From Crossaster papposus (lineage: Eukaryota; Echinodermata; Asteroidea; Velatida; Solasteridae): a DNA stretch of 64,000 nt. The stretch covers positions 682,001-746,000 of the forward strand of contig JBAIAA010000509.1 of the NCBI GenBank assembly GCA_037893245.1, given 5' to 3'. Position numbers and translations under genes: made by a program. Below are positions 47,216-60,162 of this stretch, one piece after another (the first letter of the stretch is position 1; each line of letters opens with the position of its first letter). A model generated the notes under the pieces. It did no database searches. It saw only the letters and a list, made by a program, of their open reading frames with translations, and was not told the origin of the DNA.

Positions 47216-49154
47216 AAATAAATACTTGCAATAATGCTTCCCCATGAGGTACTTTAAATCTACAGTACCATACATACATGTAGGTTCCCTAGGTTACAAA
47301 CCTTAACAATAACCTATTTACATTACAATGTTAACGTCTGTAATGCTTCAAGTTTAATATTGAGGGTCATTTTTCATACTGAAATGTGTCATGTATCGTA
47401 TTCCTGCACGTTCTACCAAACATCTGGAATTTTTTTAAATCCAGAAATTGGTCCTTGCTATAAAGAGTTGTGCCTGTTTTACCAAAAGACCCCATTTCAA
47501 TACACGTACCGTATATTGTAGCTGTCCATGGAATGATGAGATGCTTTGAAGCTATTCAGCCGAGCATACCGTAGGCCTATACTGGTGGATTTGTGTATTT
47601 AAACCAGTAGATTCAAACACCAGTAGTTGAATGGTAGGCAAACAAAATCAATCAATGTCAATCCTAAAAATGCCCCAAGTTTGAGTGAAGACTGAAATAG
47701 TATTTTAATGTCATATATTTTGTGATTTTTATCAGGAATAAACCAAGCCTGTTTTTGAAATCAGAATGCTGAGCAAAGTACCGTACGTTTAGCATCCCAT
47801 GGACAAGCTACTGAAAAGTGGTCTTTTAGTAAAACAAGCACAGCTCTTGACAGCAAGGACCAACTTCAAAGACATTTTTTAAAGATGTTGAGAAGAACAT
47901 GCTCTATCAACTGTACTACAGTGTTCTTGTCTTGCATTACGATCGAGGATCGAAACACAAAAGAGAACAAAGGGAACAAAGGATCCTCGATCGACAGTTT
48001 GCTTGTCCGAATTCTGTCCTCGATCGACGGTGCAAGCGCTAAGCAATGGGGATTGGGTTAAGTAAAGGAAGAAAGGAAAACACAATATCGATCCTCGGTC
48101 GTTATGTGGTTCACGACTGTGTGTACATGTACTGTATGTACTGGTGGAACCCTAACTTCCTAGGGTGTGTACAAAATCATAATGATTTCGAAGGATTGAG
48201 GACTGTTATGGTTAATTTCTTCTTTTTTTATGGAAAAATATACCGGGGGTATATACATGTATCCCTGGTCACTTTCTTTTACACTGTAATGTACATTGTA
48301 GGAAGCCTATAAATCCCTTCAGACAACTTCCAAAATTTGAATTTTTAGGTTGCATTTTTTTCACGATTGCCATGCTTTACTTCAATTGGGTACCCGATTT
48401 CTGCTTCACCCGTAAATGCACACCAATATGCAAAATAAAAGTGTACATTGAAACTGTTGCAATGACCCACTGAACCCACAATGCTACGGTACTTGTACTG
48501 TAGAAGAATGTACACAATGTACATTTGTATACTGAGGCAAAGGCAAGGCCAAACTGAGCCTTACTGTAGCCACTTGCTTGAGCCACTGTTTACAAAATAA
48601 TGCAGTATCCACACACCTCTATACAATTTGCAGAGTGCACGGTGCACTTTTGTTATAAAGTTGCCAGCAATTGCCATTATGCATGTGACCTCTACAACAA
48701 ATTCGGGAACAATGGCTCTGGAATTCCATCAATTTCGACAATTGTAAACTTGATATGTGTACTCACAAAAGAAACTTGCTACGGCTGTACTATGCTTAAC
48801 AAATTACAGTCGGCCTACTGTACCGGTACATTGACACAATACAGAACTGTTCCAACAATTACTTATCTAAAAAATATCAGTTCTGATTTATTCTCTAAAT
48901 TGAAATTGGTTTACGAGGCAAAGTTTACTCGTTATTATTCGACATAAAATAAAAATTCAAAATTGTATTGTCAGGCGTGTAGTGCACGTACGGTACGTTT
49001 TAATGCATTTGTAGTCATCTCTAGAGGCAAAAGCATGTTTGCAAAGTGTTGGTGTGCCGGTACATTTTGTACTATAGAAAACAATCTATCTTTTGCGAAA
49101 GACAAAAACAAATGACAGTATTAACAAAAATTAAGACCCTTTAAATTTGGTTGA
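47216..49154. other. intergenic, no gene recognised
   Basis: Contains a 48147-48212 telomere-like-ended short element and a cluster of CCTCGATCGAC / CGATCGAGG motifs at 47940-48107. Open frames are short and without recognisable domains. Confidence 0.4.
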
Positions 49155-49239
49155 TTAAAGGTAGGATACACCATTGGCAATTGCTAGAATTATCATGAAT
49201 GGGTGGATTTGGGGGGTTGTATTTTGTAGTAAATATTGT

Positions 49240-49614
49240 TTAAAGGTAGGATACACCATTTGCAGATATCAAAAATATTTACTATCGAATTATAAAGAAA
49301 TATATTACTCAATTGAAAGTAAATAATGATTCTAGGCATCCAGCAAAATGATTGCGCTAGATATCCTGTAATTATTCTGAAAAATAGAATTTTATTAAGA
49401 AAAATTCGCGATCGCTGGACGGCGATCGCGAAAAAACAATAACTGCTCGACGCCTGTTGAAAACAAACGCTGTTTTTCGTGCTTTTCTCGGTATCAATGA
49501 ATGTAAAACTTCGGACAGCTCAGTTAATTGGTATTTACTATAAAATACAACCCCCCAAATCTACCCATTTATGATAATTCAAGCAAAATTTACCAATGGT
49601 GTATCCTACCTTTA
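49240..49614. mobile_element. family A MITE, inner inverted copy
   Basis: TTAA 49240-49243 and 49611-49614, 375 bp, complete, opposite orientation to its host element. Confidence 0.8.
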
Positions 49615-49677
49615 ACTTACCTGTTTTGCTATCATACCGGTAGGTGCCGAGGAAAGCAAGAAAAACGGCGTTCGTTT

Positions 49678-49905
49678 TTAACCAGTTCGCGCCAGGATTA
49701 TTATTATTTTAACATCGCCGAGCTGAAGGGCGGGATCCGAAGCAGGTTCAGGCTGATAGTGCCGGGAAGCACACCCACACATTTCCGGCCTTGCTTGCTG
49801 GTGACATACATTTCCGAACTTGAACTTGGCGTGTTTATGCGTCATCCGTTTTGAATTTTGGAAAATGTTTGCGTTTATATACGTCATCAGGCGCAAACTG
49901 GTTAA
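49678..49905. mobile_element. MITE, family B, complete, TTAA-bounded
   Basis: TTAACCAGTTCGCGCCAGG at the left and CAGGCGCAAACTGGTTAA at the right, inserted in the outer family A element. Confidence 0.8.
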
Positions 49906-50707
49906 CTGGCATCGGGCATTTTATGTTCTTGTTTTTGTTTTTTTATGATCGCTGTCCGGCAATCGTATTTGTTTTTAATAACAAATTTATTGTTCAGAAC
50001 CATTATAGGATATTTAGCGCAATTATTTTGCTGGATACCTACAATCATTATTTAATTTCAAATGAATTAAAATATTTCTTAATAATTCGGTAGTAAAATG
50101 TTTCGATATCTGCAAATTGTGAATCCTACACATATACCTTTAATATTGATTCAAACTTTAAAATGTCCTGAATGTACAGTACGTATACATGCACGTCTCG
50201 CTATTAAAGTCTATTATAATTGCTTGCATGATTGTGTATGTACTTCTGTATTCTACTAAAAATAGGAAACCATAAAATTTTGATTAATGGACACGGAGGG
50301 TTGCTAAACCAAAATTGTGATCGCAGAAAGCATACAAAAGTAATTAATTTACAAACAATGATGGCTGTGTTCTTGTGGTTTTACTGGTTAGGGGTAGGTA
50401 CGGTATGCCATTTATAATGCTGTTATTTTAGGAAAGAGACCAGTGCTCATGCTGGGTTTTTTCTTTGAAGGGAGGTTTTCTGAGGCCCTACTCAGCAGGT
50501 AGAATCCACAGCAAAACCACTTAGCAATACAACTTGGTTCATTGTGCATTTAACTTACAAATATTTCAAAGTTAGTTAAACCATTAAAATGTCAACCACT
50601 TATTTACATAAAGAGGGGAACAATGTTTAGGCCCTGCTATTGCTGTACGATTGTTTTTTCTATATGAACCTGATGGTGCCCACAAGCATTTTTGCTAGAT
50701 TCAATGA

Positions 50708-51572
50708 ATGGACCGATCCGGATTTGACCATAAGCCCCGCCCACCTTAGCAACGGCATGGCGACGCCATTACCTCGGTCAAGTTGCACACGCGTGGTAAT
50801 GTACGTGTAGGCTAGGCGTAGAACACGTACAACGAAAATATTGATTTAAACTTTAGGCGGGGACAAAATTACTATCAGTAAGCTAGCGGGCGAACTAAAA
50901 GGATGACCATTATTTTAAGGAACGGTATGAACAGTACATGTAGGATGGTTAAGTTGCAGTTGGAGGAAATGAAGCATGCATGCATGTCAATTTATATGGA
51001 CGGTGTACATGTAAGTGTTGCTTGGTAAGTCACTACCGGTACTGGAATAAATCGCGTATTTTGTCACAACAGGATTAAACCATAGCCTAATTAATAGACT
51101 GCTATACATGTAGAGCATTACTATTAACTCTACATACTTTAGGCCCCCTATCCTACCTTAGACTGCACTGTCCTTGACCTTGTGGCTTGTTTATCTTCTT
51201 GACATTCCCGCCGTTCACGTCACACGATCGAGTTCAACGGTAATTCTCATTTTCGAGATTTGTTTTGGAATTTAACGGGGAAAAATGATGTCGTAATCCG
51301 AGTACCAGCGTGTTATTTACATATTTTATGACCATTTCATGCATATTTTTGACAATTTTTAAAACTCCATACAGCCGTATTTTGATTGACAAATACGGTG
51401 CTTTTTCGTACCGAAGCCATTTGTTTGTGTACACGTTTGTAACCACATGTGATAGTTTGACCGAGCTAATGGCGGACCACGCCTGTAGCAACCGTTGCTA
51501 AGTTGCCTGAACAAAACTCGTAATCTTATTGGTCAATGCGCGCGTAGTGATTGACAGGCCGGATCGGTCCAT
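50708..51572. mobile_element. inverted-repeat element, about 865 bp
   Basis: ATGGACCGATCCGG at the left and CCGGATCGGTCCAT at the right are exact inverses, with further subterminal pairing (ACCTCGGTCAA / TTGACCGAGCT, GCAACGGC / CAACCGTTGC). No transposase. No target duplication visible. Confidence 0.65.
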
Positions 51573-52900
51573 TGCTGGACAGTTTGATGTACAATGTTCG
51601 TACAAATGTACCGTAGGTCATGTAAGATTGGAATGTAGACTTTAGTGTACCGTGTATATATCAGCCAAACCAAATTTTCGACAATCAGTGAAGTGATCTT
51701 AATACATTGTACATTTGTACATGTACAAAGTACATAATTCAATGTACATGTAATATGTTAACAAGTGTACGAACATGACAGATATTGTTTGATTTTGTTT
51801 GGCTTTGTTTTTTTTCAATGGGACACTAATCTAGCAATTAAATGCAATATTGCAAATCCGACTACTGGTACAGTGTGTAAACAATTTTCAGAAAATGCAA
51901 AAATGAGAAGTAATACAGCAAAAACAATGCCATATTCACTTTTTTAGAAGCACTTGTGTTTGAAGAAAAATCACAAATTGAAAGTACATGTACAGTAGGC
52001 CATAGAGTGAATAAGATACGTGTACCGGTATTCAATTCCGGCACCCAACTATGACTAAAATGAAATTGACAAAAACCTTATATTAGTGATACAAATGGAC
52101 GAAAAAACCTGCCAAAAGCCCCCACCCCAACCCCAGCACCATGAAACTCTCAAAACCATCAAATTAAAGGTTCCGCAATCTTGGTCTCATGTGAAGGTAT
52201 GACACAGGTGACATGGAACATACCATTTTGTGGAAGATCCCATTTTTTGTCAGGGTAAAAAAGGGGTCAACCTCTTATTTACTACATGTATAATTGTATG
52301 TAAATGTATGCTTTACCATCTCATCTACCGGGTACATGTGTGTACACAACTTTCATACACGTAAGATACTTTATATTTTTAAACTCAAACACCTAGGAAA
52401 AGTTTGTCACTGCCTACACATCATTTTCAACATTTACCTGTTACATGTGCGTACAGTACGTACACGTACATGTACATGTACAAAATGTACATGTACAGTT
52501 TGTATTCGGAGTATCAAGGAAGCCCAAATTCCTGGTTGATATCAACAAATTGAATCAATTATGGGAATTATTGGTGGATTTCTCTGGACTGAATCCGCTG
52601 CAGGTGGGATAGATGACTCACGGTGGAAATATGCCAGCGATCTGGATCAATGTTTTCATTTTTGTTTTTCGAATCTCATTCTCAGTACAGCAAGCTTTTA
52701 GCTTTTTAAATTTTTTTGCCACATCACAGACGAGGCTACATTACTAGAGCCTGGCATTGTTCTTATTCTTGTTATTACATGATGATGATACACAAAATGT
52801 GACATCCAGGAACTTCTCAGAAAAAGACGCACATTTGGCCCATGAACTACTATTATTAACTTTCTCAGACTCAATCTGGGTCGCACTGCAACAGAGACCA
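51573..52900. other. intergenic, simple-sequence rich
   Basis: Long runs of TGTACATGTAC-type alternation (51690-51760, 52440-52500). No gene recognised. Confidence 0.4.
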
Positions 52901-54222
52901 TTAACCCTGACCCCTTAGTAGGGCTGACGATATATTTTTTTGTCGTAGTCGATATTTTCCACCCGCGATATCGCCAATATGGCGATAAAATCGGCAAAAA
53001 ATTAATGCATGAAGAAATTGTTGCCAAAAGTACGCTCAAACAGCATTCGAACACCCCCAAAGCTTTCATCCATCAAACACAATGTCTTTTTTCATTTGTT
53101 CTTTCCTACGTGCGCGAACCGGTAATAAAGCAACCATCCGAGGTCATCAAACTTTTTCAGCAAACAGTCTCAGCACTTAGGCCATGTGCTGCACATAATA
53201 GATAACGTTCCGGGAGTAAGAACGTGTTCTGCAAAATACCCACATCCAGACAAAATTCATGTTACTGCAGGGGCCGGTGTTGTACGAATTCTGGTCTTCT
53301 AAATCCGGTTTCTTTGTCATGATGTGGCACTCAGTCTGAGCACATAGTGTCTGCGAGTATTGGTTACACTAAGACACATGCGCGATATGCTTAAACAAGT
53401 CTGTTCAATGAGTACAATTGCACACCACACCGGTAACCGGGTCATCAGGCCACGCGCAGTCAGCTCAGGAACATGCGCATGTTGTGTTGGTAAATCCTTG
53501 CCACACCATGCATGGCCGGCTAGGTTTATCATTCATCAAGGCCAAAGGCGCATTGGACACAATGACTGCCGGTTCCCTGCTTTCAGACCTATACTTGGTA
53601 CATTGTAACAAGTTTAAAACACAAATATCGCCGATTATGTTAAAGGAAAATGCGAGTCACAACAAAATCGCAGATTTCAAAAACGCAGATTTCAAAAACG
53701 ATATCGGCACTAAAAAGGTCCTAGCTAGAACCCTGTCCACCACTCTTCAGCTTTCCATTTGAATGATTTGGCGGATGGGTGTAAAAATAGCATTAAATTC
53801 CTAACAATGCCGAGCATCCTGGGGGTTACTGAAGCCCTATTTACATGTAAGGTATATGCAATAAGGAGGGCATTGTACTAAAATATATCGAGAAAAAAAA
53901 AAGTCATTCTCTAAAATTCTGACAGTGTGGGATTTGCAAATTTTTCTATAATTTTGTTTACAATACAAATGTACATGTACCACATGCGCTGTTATTTAAA
54001 CTTTAAAGTAGAAATGTCTAAATATAAAGTGAATAAATTATCCGGAGAAGATGATTCTCTTTGACCTTGAATAGACAACAAGGCTGATATAAAAAAAAAG
54101 TCATTTGGCTACATGTAAAGGAAAATACATTTTGGCTCTATAACTAAATCACCAACTTCGTAATTAGAATTTTCTTCATTAGCAAAATGAAGACACGGCT
54201 CAAAAGAACCATTGCATCGGTT

Positions 54223-54480
54223 TTGGGTTAATTGCAAAATAACGCCGATTCATCATTTTCCCGATTTGTTGTTGCTGCTGCCCTCCTCTCACCATTGACA
54301 TTTTTTTCGTAGACCGAAATCATGGCATACCTAAAGGCTGGCACCGTGAATTTACTGGTTGTACTGGCGGCTATTTTGTTGCAGAGGAGATCGGATCAGC
54401 AACTAATGGAACGACTTGAAACTATTTTGAAAAACTTATTGCAAGCAGAGCATAAGGTAAGGCCTCCCTTAGTCCGAGTA
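54223..54480 (+). repeat. duplicated segment, copy 1 (5' flank, first exon, intron start)
   Basis: About 255 bp nearly identical to 61449-61698 (offset about 7226), beginning TTGGGTTAATTGCAAAATAA and diverging shortly after GTAAGGCCTCC. The duplication includes upstream sequence and intron, so it is genomic and not a retrocopy. Confidence 0.85.
54322..54456 (+). CDS. first exon, predicted signal peptide or membrane anchor, copy 1
   Basis: ATG opens MAYLKAGTVNLLVVLAAILL, a short charged N-terminus and a hydrophobic stretch like a signal peptide or anchor. A heptad-like QQLMERLETILKNLL follows, ending QAEHK before donor GTAAGG in phase 0 (45 codons). No downstream exon was found. The family is unknown; a short coil after a signal is seen in many secreted lectin- and TNF-like proteins, but nothing here decides. 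Confidence 0.6.
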
Positions 54481-54690
54481 ACTGGGACCCAAAAATCACC
54501 TTTTTCAACATTTGGACATGGTCTGGTGATATTAGGGTCCAAGCAAACCGGGTTGGATTCGTTGTACGAAATGTCTGCACATCGATCCCCCATGACCTCC
54601 CACACTTTTCCCAAAAAAATGTCACGGAAAACGGCCACTTACAAAAATGCTGCTTGTCCCCAGTACTATAGCAAGGATCAATGAAGACAC

Positions 54691-55247
54691 TAAAGCCCTG
54701 TTCGCACTGGACTTAAAATGATAAAACGTACCTAGACGATGGGTCCTTCTCCCATTTTAAGTCCAGTGCGGACAGCCTAGGACGTTTTCCTCTCAGGTAC
54801 TTCTCCCGAGTCCAGTGGGTACTTCTACCGGCCAACTGCTGCCCGGGAAAACGTCCCTGGTCCCTTTTCCCTAGACGATAGGGAGTCCAGTGCGAACAGC
54901 GCGACTCGGTAACTTCGTCCCAGGAAAACGTCCACAGGCCCTCCAATGCAAGGTCACGTTATACAAGGCACTGCGCATGCGCTCTTTGCATTGTTTACGT
55001 GCGGGCGCCGCACGCTGATGCATGCAAATCGCATCGTTATCACATTCGGGGTCAATGCAGAAAGGTCACGCAAAGCGCCCTCATGAGTCATTATAATGAC
55101 AGCTCGGCTACTTCTCCCACGGTCTCGGTAAAATTTTCCCGTGTCGAAAGTCCAAGTGCGAACAGTGGTTGCATTTGACAATTTTTTATTTTACCATCGT
55201 CTCAGTAAAACCTTCCCCAAAATAAGTCCAATGCGAACACGGCTTAA
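54691..55247. mobile_element. family C element
   Basis: AAGCCCTGTTCGCACTGGAC at the left, GTCCAATGCGAACACGGC at the right, with internal inverted GTCCAGTGCG modules near 54765 and 54885. TTAA only at the right end. Confidence 0.75.
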
Positions 55248-55952
55248 CACTATCGGTTTTGTAGTTTTTCACTCCTAATTCCTTTACATAATTATAATTG
55301 TTCAATTGTTGTCTTTAAGGTTAAGTACGGGCATCTACAATGTAATTGCCAGTGCCAACGCCAACAGAATATAATTCAAATAGTAACTACATGTAGTAAT
55401 GTAATTCACAATTTAATTTATACAGCATTTTCCTGTACGGTCATCACTCTTTTGGGACAAAGAAAGTTTTGCTTGTCAGGAGAACCAATGAACTGAACAA
55501 ACTACACTAATTAAAGACAGGCTTGGCCAATGTGTTGCAAACAAGGTTTGTAAAGTAGCCTAATTTGACGTGCTTTTGTGTAAATATTGCGTTTCAACAA
55601 ACCTGATGCTACGATTGGATAATGATCACATACATGTACGGCGATACATGTACCGGTACACTGTATGTATATGTACAGTACCGTAGATCAATTTGCAAAT
55701 GACCACCTGTCTGGCTCCTGAAGGAGTCCCCATCTACACAAAGGGGCATGAACATTTTAACCCCTTGATGCCTTGATGGCTATGGCTGCGGCCCACTAAA
55801 CCATTCTGATTGCTGTTGTCAGCTGTACTACACTGCTCGGGTCCATTGTGCAGTGCAGCTGCTGGACAAAGGCCGATGCACAGTCATGTGTATAATCCGG
55901 TGCAGTGAGGAATTAATACCGGCATCAAGGGGTTCTGAAAAGAATGGTATTT

Positions 55953-56273
55953 GTGACCCGCTCTGCAAGAGTGAGTCTGATGTTGCAAAATACATTTTTG
56001 TACGTAAAGGGGCTGTTTAGGCATACAAAAAAAAAAGTTATGTTGGCGTAACCCGACCGACCCTAAAAATACGGCCGACCCTGGATATTTTTTTGTTCAA
56101 GGGACGAAATTTAATGATTAAAATCTATATAAATCTAGTTATCAATACGTTTGAAACCATTTCTGACTGTTTCTCATTGTTGTGTGTGTGGATTGTGTAT
56201 ATAATGAACCTGGACACGCTATCGTGTATCACTACCGGCTGAAACAATTAGAAAACATATCATTTTCATTGCT

Positions 56274-56304
<31 letters not shown>

Positions 56305-56760
56305 AAAAATCCCGACCTACCTACCCTATTTTTTTGGGCCCGTTACGCCAACATAACATTTTTTTTTTTTATGCCTTATTGTCTCGGAGGTGATTTTTTT
56401 TTTCAACAAATAATATTTTTGTTTTGAGGCATTTTAGTTTCTCCGACACCTATATTTTCAGATCTGATCTATTGAAAAGATTGTTTTGATCCCTAAATTA
56501 AATTTAATATCGTTTTTTTCATTATCTTACCATAGCATCTGGTGAAGCACTACAATTGTAAATCTGCATTTCTTTTCAAAGACATTTTTAATATAACTGA
56601 GAAAAAGCAAATTTCCCAAAATTGTAAAAGACCGATGCATTATACTACAGAGTTGTGCCATATATCAAATAAAAGCTTATCTTCTGCTTTTTCTGACCAA
56701 CTGTAAAATTGAATTTTTTTTTTTTAAATACATCAGACTCATTTTTGCAGAGTGGGTCAC
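55953..56760. mobile_element. family D element with nested family K insertion
   Basis: GTGACCCGCTCTGCAAGAG at the left, TTTTTGCAGAGTGGGTCAC at the right, ATTT on both sides (55949-55952, 56761-56764). A family K element (56020-56375) lies inside. Confidence 0.7.
56020..56375. mobile_element. MITE, family K (Harbinger-like)
   Basis: GGCATAC plus an A run and AGTTATGTTGGCGTAAC at the left, mirrored by GTTACGCCAACATAACATT and a T run ending ATGCC at the right. TTA flanks both sides (56017-56019, 56376-56378). Confidence 0.75.
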
Positions 56761-57332
56761 ATTTTATGAATGTTTGCGGGAGTACGCAGACCTGCCAACT
56801 ACTGTACTTGTACCGGTAGTCCGATTTTGCCGAAAAAGGCCACGAGGCTTGACATTGCGATCTCGTAAGCTAGGGCATATCCGTGATTAGTACAATGCAT
56901 GTAAACAAATGCATTCGGGATCGTGTTAACCAATCAGAACATTGCATACAAAAGTGCAACATGTAGGCATCGATAGAAAGTGGCTTCATCAGTCGCTTCC
57001 AACAGGAAATTTGTGCATGTACCGGTACATCATGTACTGTACACCCAGGCCGTACCCGGCCAAACACGTACAAAGACTACATGATGCCGCAAGTTGTAAC
57101 GTTATCTATACAAACGACCGTGCAGTTTTTGCTTCAGACGGAGAATAATTTTTATGCACATTTTCCAAAAACAAAAAGGAAATTTCTTCCAGTAAAATCT
57201 GTAAAGGACATTCAGCCTGCACGAAACTCTTTGTGAAAAACAATGGAGAAGTTTACGACGATACGCCTATCGTTGCAAGAGGCCAATCTGACGAATCACA
57301 TAGTCACACAGACGTCGACACATTGGAGCATT

Positions 57333-57574
57333 GCTCTGTTTAGCGCATTTTTCTGAAGGCGCGCACTTGCACAATTTCTAAACACGCAAACTTAGTTTGA
57401 GCGCGTAAATTTTAAATTTGCGCATTAGAGATGGTTGTTGATCATTCGTTGATCGCATGGCACATTTTAAGTTTGCACGCACACACTTGAACAAAACAAA
57501 TCCTCGCTCGCAGTTTAAAAAAATTGCGCAAATTTGAAAACTGCGCGTCTTAAAAAATTGCGCTAAACACAGCC
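57333..57574. mobile_element. inverted-repeat element, about 240 bp
   Basis: CTCTGTTTAGCGCATTTTT and AAAAATTGCGCTAAACACAG are inverted; the interior repeats GCGC-flanked AAATTT motifs. Confidence 0.6.
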
Positions 57575-58934
57575 ATACATTAAACCGTTGTAATTGTTCA
57601 TAAGCTCGTACACTTTTGGAGTTTTAGAATACAGTTCTGTATAAATCATATTATAGACCATACACTGACTTACCTAAATTTTGAAGATGAAGACCAACCA
57701 TTCAATTCTTTGTCTTCTTAGTTCTTGGTTTCAAAGTTCTCTTGAATCAGCAGGTGCCTTTGGTAGATATGTACATCCCAAGGTGTTAATTGATTGATCA
57801 CATATAAATCCTGTTCTAGTAGAAACCATCTATCTCCATACATAAATTTATAGTTGCCTTTAAAGAACATCACAAGCAGAAGAACATGACTGAATTATTA
57901 TTCCTTGGAATATGCTCCGAGTTGTAAAAACAAAATCCACACCACTGCCAAGGTCAGCCACAATACTCTGGCATGATGAAAAGTGCACGTGCACTTTTTA
58001 CATGTACCAGTACTTCCAATTGGTTCCTGTAAAAAGACACAGGAATAAAACGGTTATAAAACTGCCACACAAAAGTGTTGTTGTGGAAAAATAGAACTAA
58101 TCAAACATGAGGAATTCTGTGCAAGGTGTTCTCATCAACAACAATATTGTTGCTGCCAATGCAGTACAGTGCTCCTGGGTTGAAAACACAGCATACACAT
58201 ATTCCAGGGCCACATACCAGGGGCTCTGGGCTGTACCATTATCAAAGGAGGGCAGTGAATACACTTAAACAAAATTAATTCATTGATTTCCACACCTTTC
58301 AAAAACTTTACAAATACTTCCCGACTATCTGAGCATGAGCAAATTCAATAAGTGGAGCAAACATTGTTTTTAGAGCTTGCAGATTGAGGGTTAAAATCTG
58401 GAAAAGAAGAAAATCTGACACATTCCAGAAATGGACTAATCTCATTCGTATTTAAATAGCCACATTTGCCAACAAGCAGGCATGCAGTACTGATTCAAAC
58501 TGCCAGTGCCAGCACAATGGATAGGAGTGCATTAGTGGCATTCCATAGTGGGTCAGGGTTGTGAGCAAATCAATGAATGGAACAGTAGCATTAGAAAGGG
58601 GAGGGGCTATATCTTGCTTGTGACAAATGAACAGACAACTAATAATGAATATGCATAGGACTTGTATTGGCTATTCTCATTCCATAGAAGTGTGTTTGTT
58701 ATAGATAACAATAAGGAAAAACCACTGCACTAATTAATCACACACAAAAACATTGCTGAAAGCATAGAGCAAGGTTCCTTGCTCTATGCTGAAAGTATGT
58801 ATAATGCTTTACATTCCAATATAATTAATGCAAAAAAAACAAGTCAAAAAACATACTGCATTTACCTAATAATTCAAGCAATTGGTAGCAATACCAGTGG
58901 TCAGTGTATCCATGGAGAAATAAGACTCCTACCT
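57575..58934. other. intergenic, no gene recognised
   Basis: No convincing ORF or repeat boundary. A small inverted duplication AGAGCAAGG-TTCCTTGCTCT lies near 58766-58788. Confidence 0.35.
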
Positions 58935-59230
58935 TTAAAAGTAGGATACACCATTGGTAATTGCTTGAATTATCATGAATGGGTGGATTTGGAGGGTTGT
59001 ATTTTATAGTAAATATCGTTTAAAGGTAGGATACACCATTTGCAGATATCGGAAATATTTACTACCGGTACCGAATTATTTGGAAATATCTTACTTATTT
59101 GAAAGTAAATAATGATTCTAGGCATCTACATGTAAAAAAAATGATTGCGCTAGATATCCTGCAATTATTCCCAAAAATAGAATTTTATCAAGAAAAATTC
59201 GCGATCGCTGGTGTATACATCCTACCTTTA
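58935..59230. mobile_element. family A MITEs nested at an internal TTAA
   Basis: The outer left end starts at TTAA 58935-58938 and is broken at 59020-59023 (TTAA) by an inverted family A copy starting AGGTAGGATACACCATTTGC. The break point is the same internal TTAA as at 49240. The inner copy runs into a minisatellite near 59210. Confidence 0.7.
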
Positions 59231-59515
59231 AACCCACCCACTCCTGATAATTCAAGCAATTGCCAATGGTGTATATACTTCCTACCTTTAAACCACCTAT
59301 TCATGATAATTCAAGCAATTACCAATGGTGTATGTATATATCCTATCTTAATCCACCCATTTCTGATAATTCAAGCAATTACCATTGGTGTGTACTACAT
59401 CCTACCTGTAAACCACCTATTCATGATAATTCAAGCAATTACCAATGGTGTATACATCCTACCTTAAAATCCACCCACTCATGATAATTCAAGCAATTAT
59501 CAATGGTGTATCTAA
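59210..59515 (+). repeat. minisatellite built from a family A terminus
   Basis: Five units of 58-62 bp with order GGTGTATACATCCTACCT, TTAAACCACC, CATGATAATTCAAGCAATTA, CCAAT. Each unit is the family A end, so the array arose by tandem expansion of a transposon terminus. Confidence 0.85.
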
Positions 59516-59920
59516 GTTAGATATTCTAACTTTAAATTATGTTTTTCCCAACTCCCTCAGTCCCCTACAAAGAATGGCAACAATGAATGTACCAGAGTGT
59601 GACCCCTGAAAATACCTCAGGTGCAGGACACAGTGTACTACACATGTTTATAGAAACAGGACAAAAGTAAGCTCACTAAATGGGTCATGGACTGACTCTT
59701 GAGTTTCAAAAAAAGGAATGCAGGCACGCTGCCAACTACCCAATCATTTAATCAACCAGGGACAAGGACTGTTTTTGTACTACAATTTATTCACCAGCCT
59801 ACATAGGTAAAGAACTGAAATATGAGTGATGTATGCTTTAGTGGGCTATGAAGTGTAAACGTATGGATTCACATATATTATGGATTCACATACTGGATTT
59901 TGTTCAAAATTATGTTCCTG

Positions 59921-60162
59921 TATAGACCATGTGCCCTCTGTTTACATCTATATATTCAAATGTTCCTTCAATATGCGCACGCATCGTGTTTTACATAAAT
60001 TTGGTTAAGAGGCGACATCAGAGGTCACATAATTCAAAGGTGGTCTGACCTGTGGCGTCACTCCTCAACCAAATTTTATGCAAAACACGATGTGTGCGCA
60101 TATTGACGAGCACATTTGAATACAGATGTAAACACGTGACGTCAGAGGGCACATAGTCTATA
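59921..60162. mobile_element. inverted-repeat element, about 240 bp
   Basis: TATAGACCATGTGCCCTCTG and CAGAGGGCACATAGTCTATA, with further pairing inward (TTTACATCTATATATTCAAA / TTTGAATACAGATGTAAAC; GCGCACGCATCGTGTTTTAC). The whole length can fold into one hairpin. Confidence 0.75.

Larger units (their letters stand above)
49155..50143. mobile_element. family A MITE containing two nested insertions
   Basis: The outer copy starts at TTAA 49155-49158 and ends at TTAA 50140-50143. It is interrupted at its internal TTAA by an inverted family A copy (49240-49614) and again by a family B copy (49678-49905). After each insert the outer sequence resumes where a complete copy would. Confidence 0.8.

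Noticed and set aside
48600..48947. 115-residue plus-strand open frame
   Set aside because: Begins in plain AT-rich sequence with no domain, splice context or repeat support; likely chance.
52903..53812. Possible hAT-like element with TAGGGCT at both ends and GATATCG motifs
   Set aside because: Only seven terminal bases match and no target duplication is visible, so boundaries are not supportable.
59099..59484. Open frames repeating HDNSSNYQWC-like residues
   Set aside because: These are translations of the family A-derived minisatellite.
59210..59515. Regularly spaced repeats that could look like a CRISPR array
   Set aside because: Units are contiguous diverged tandem copies with no unique spacers, in an animal genome.
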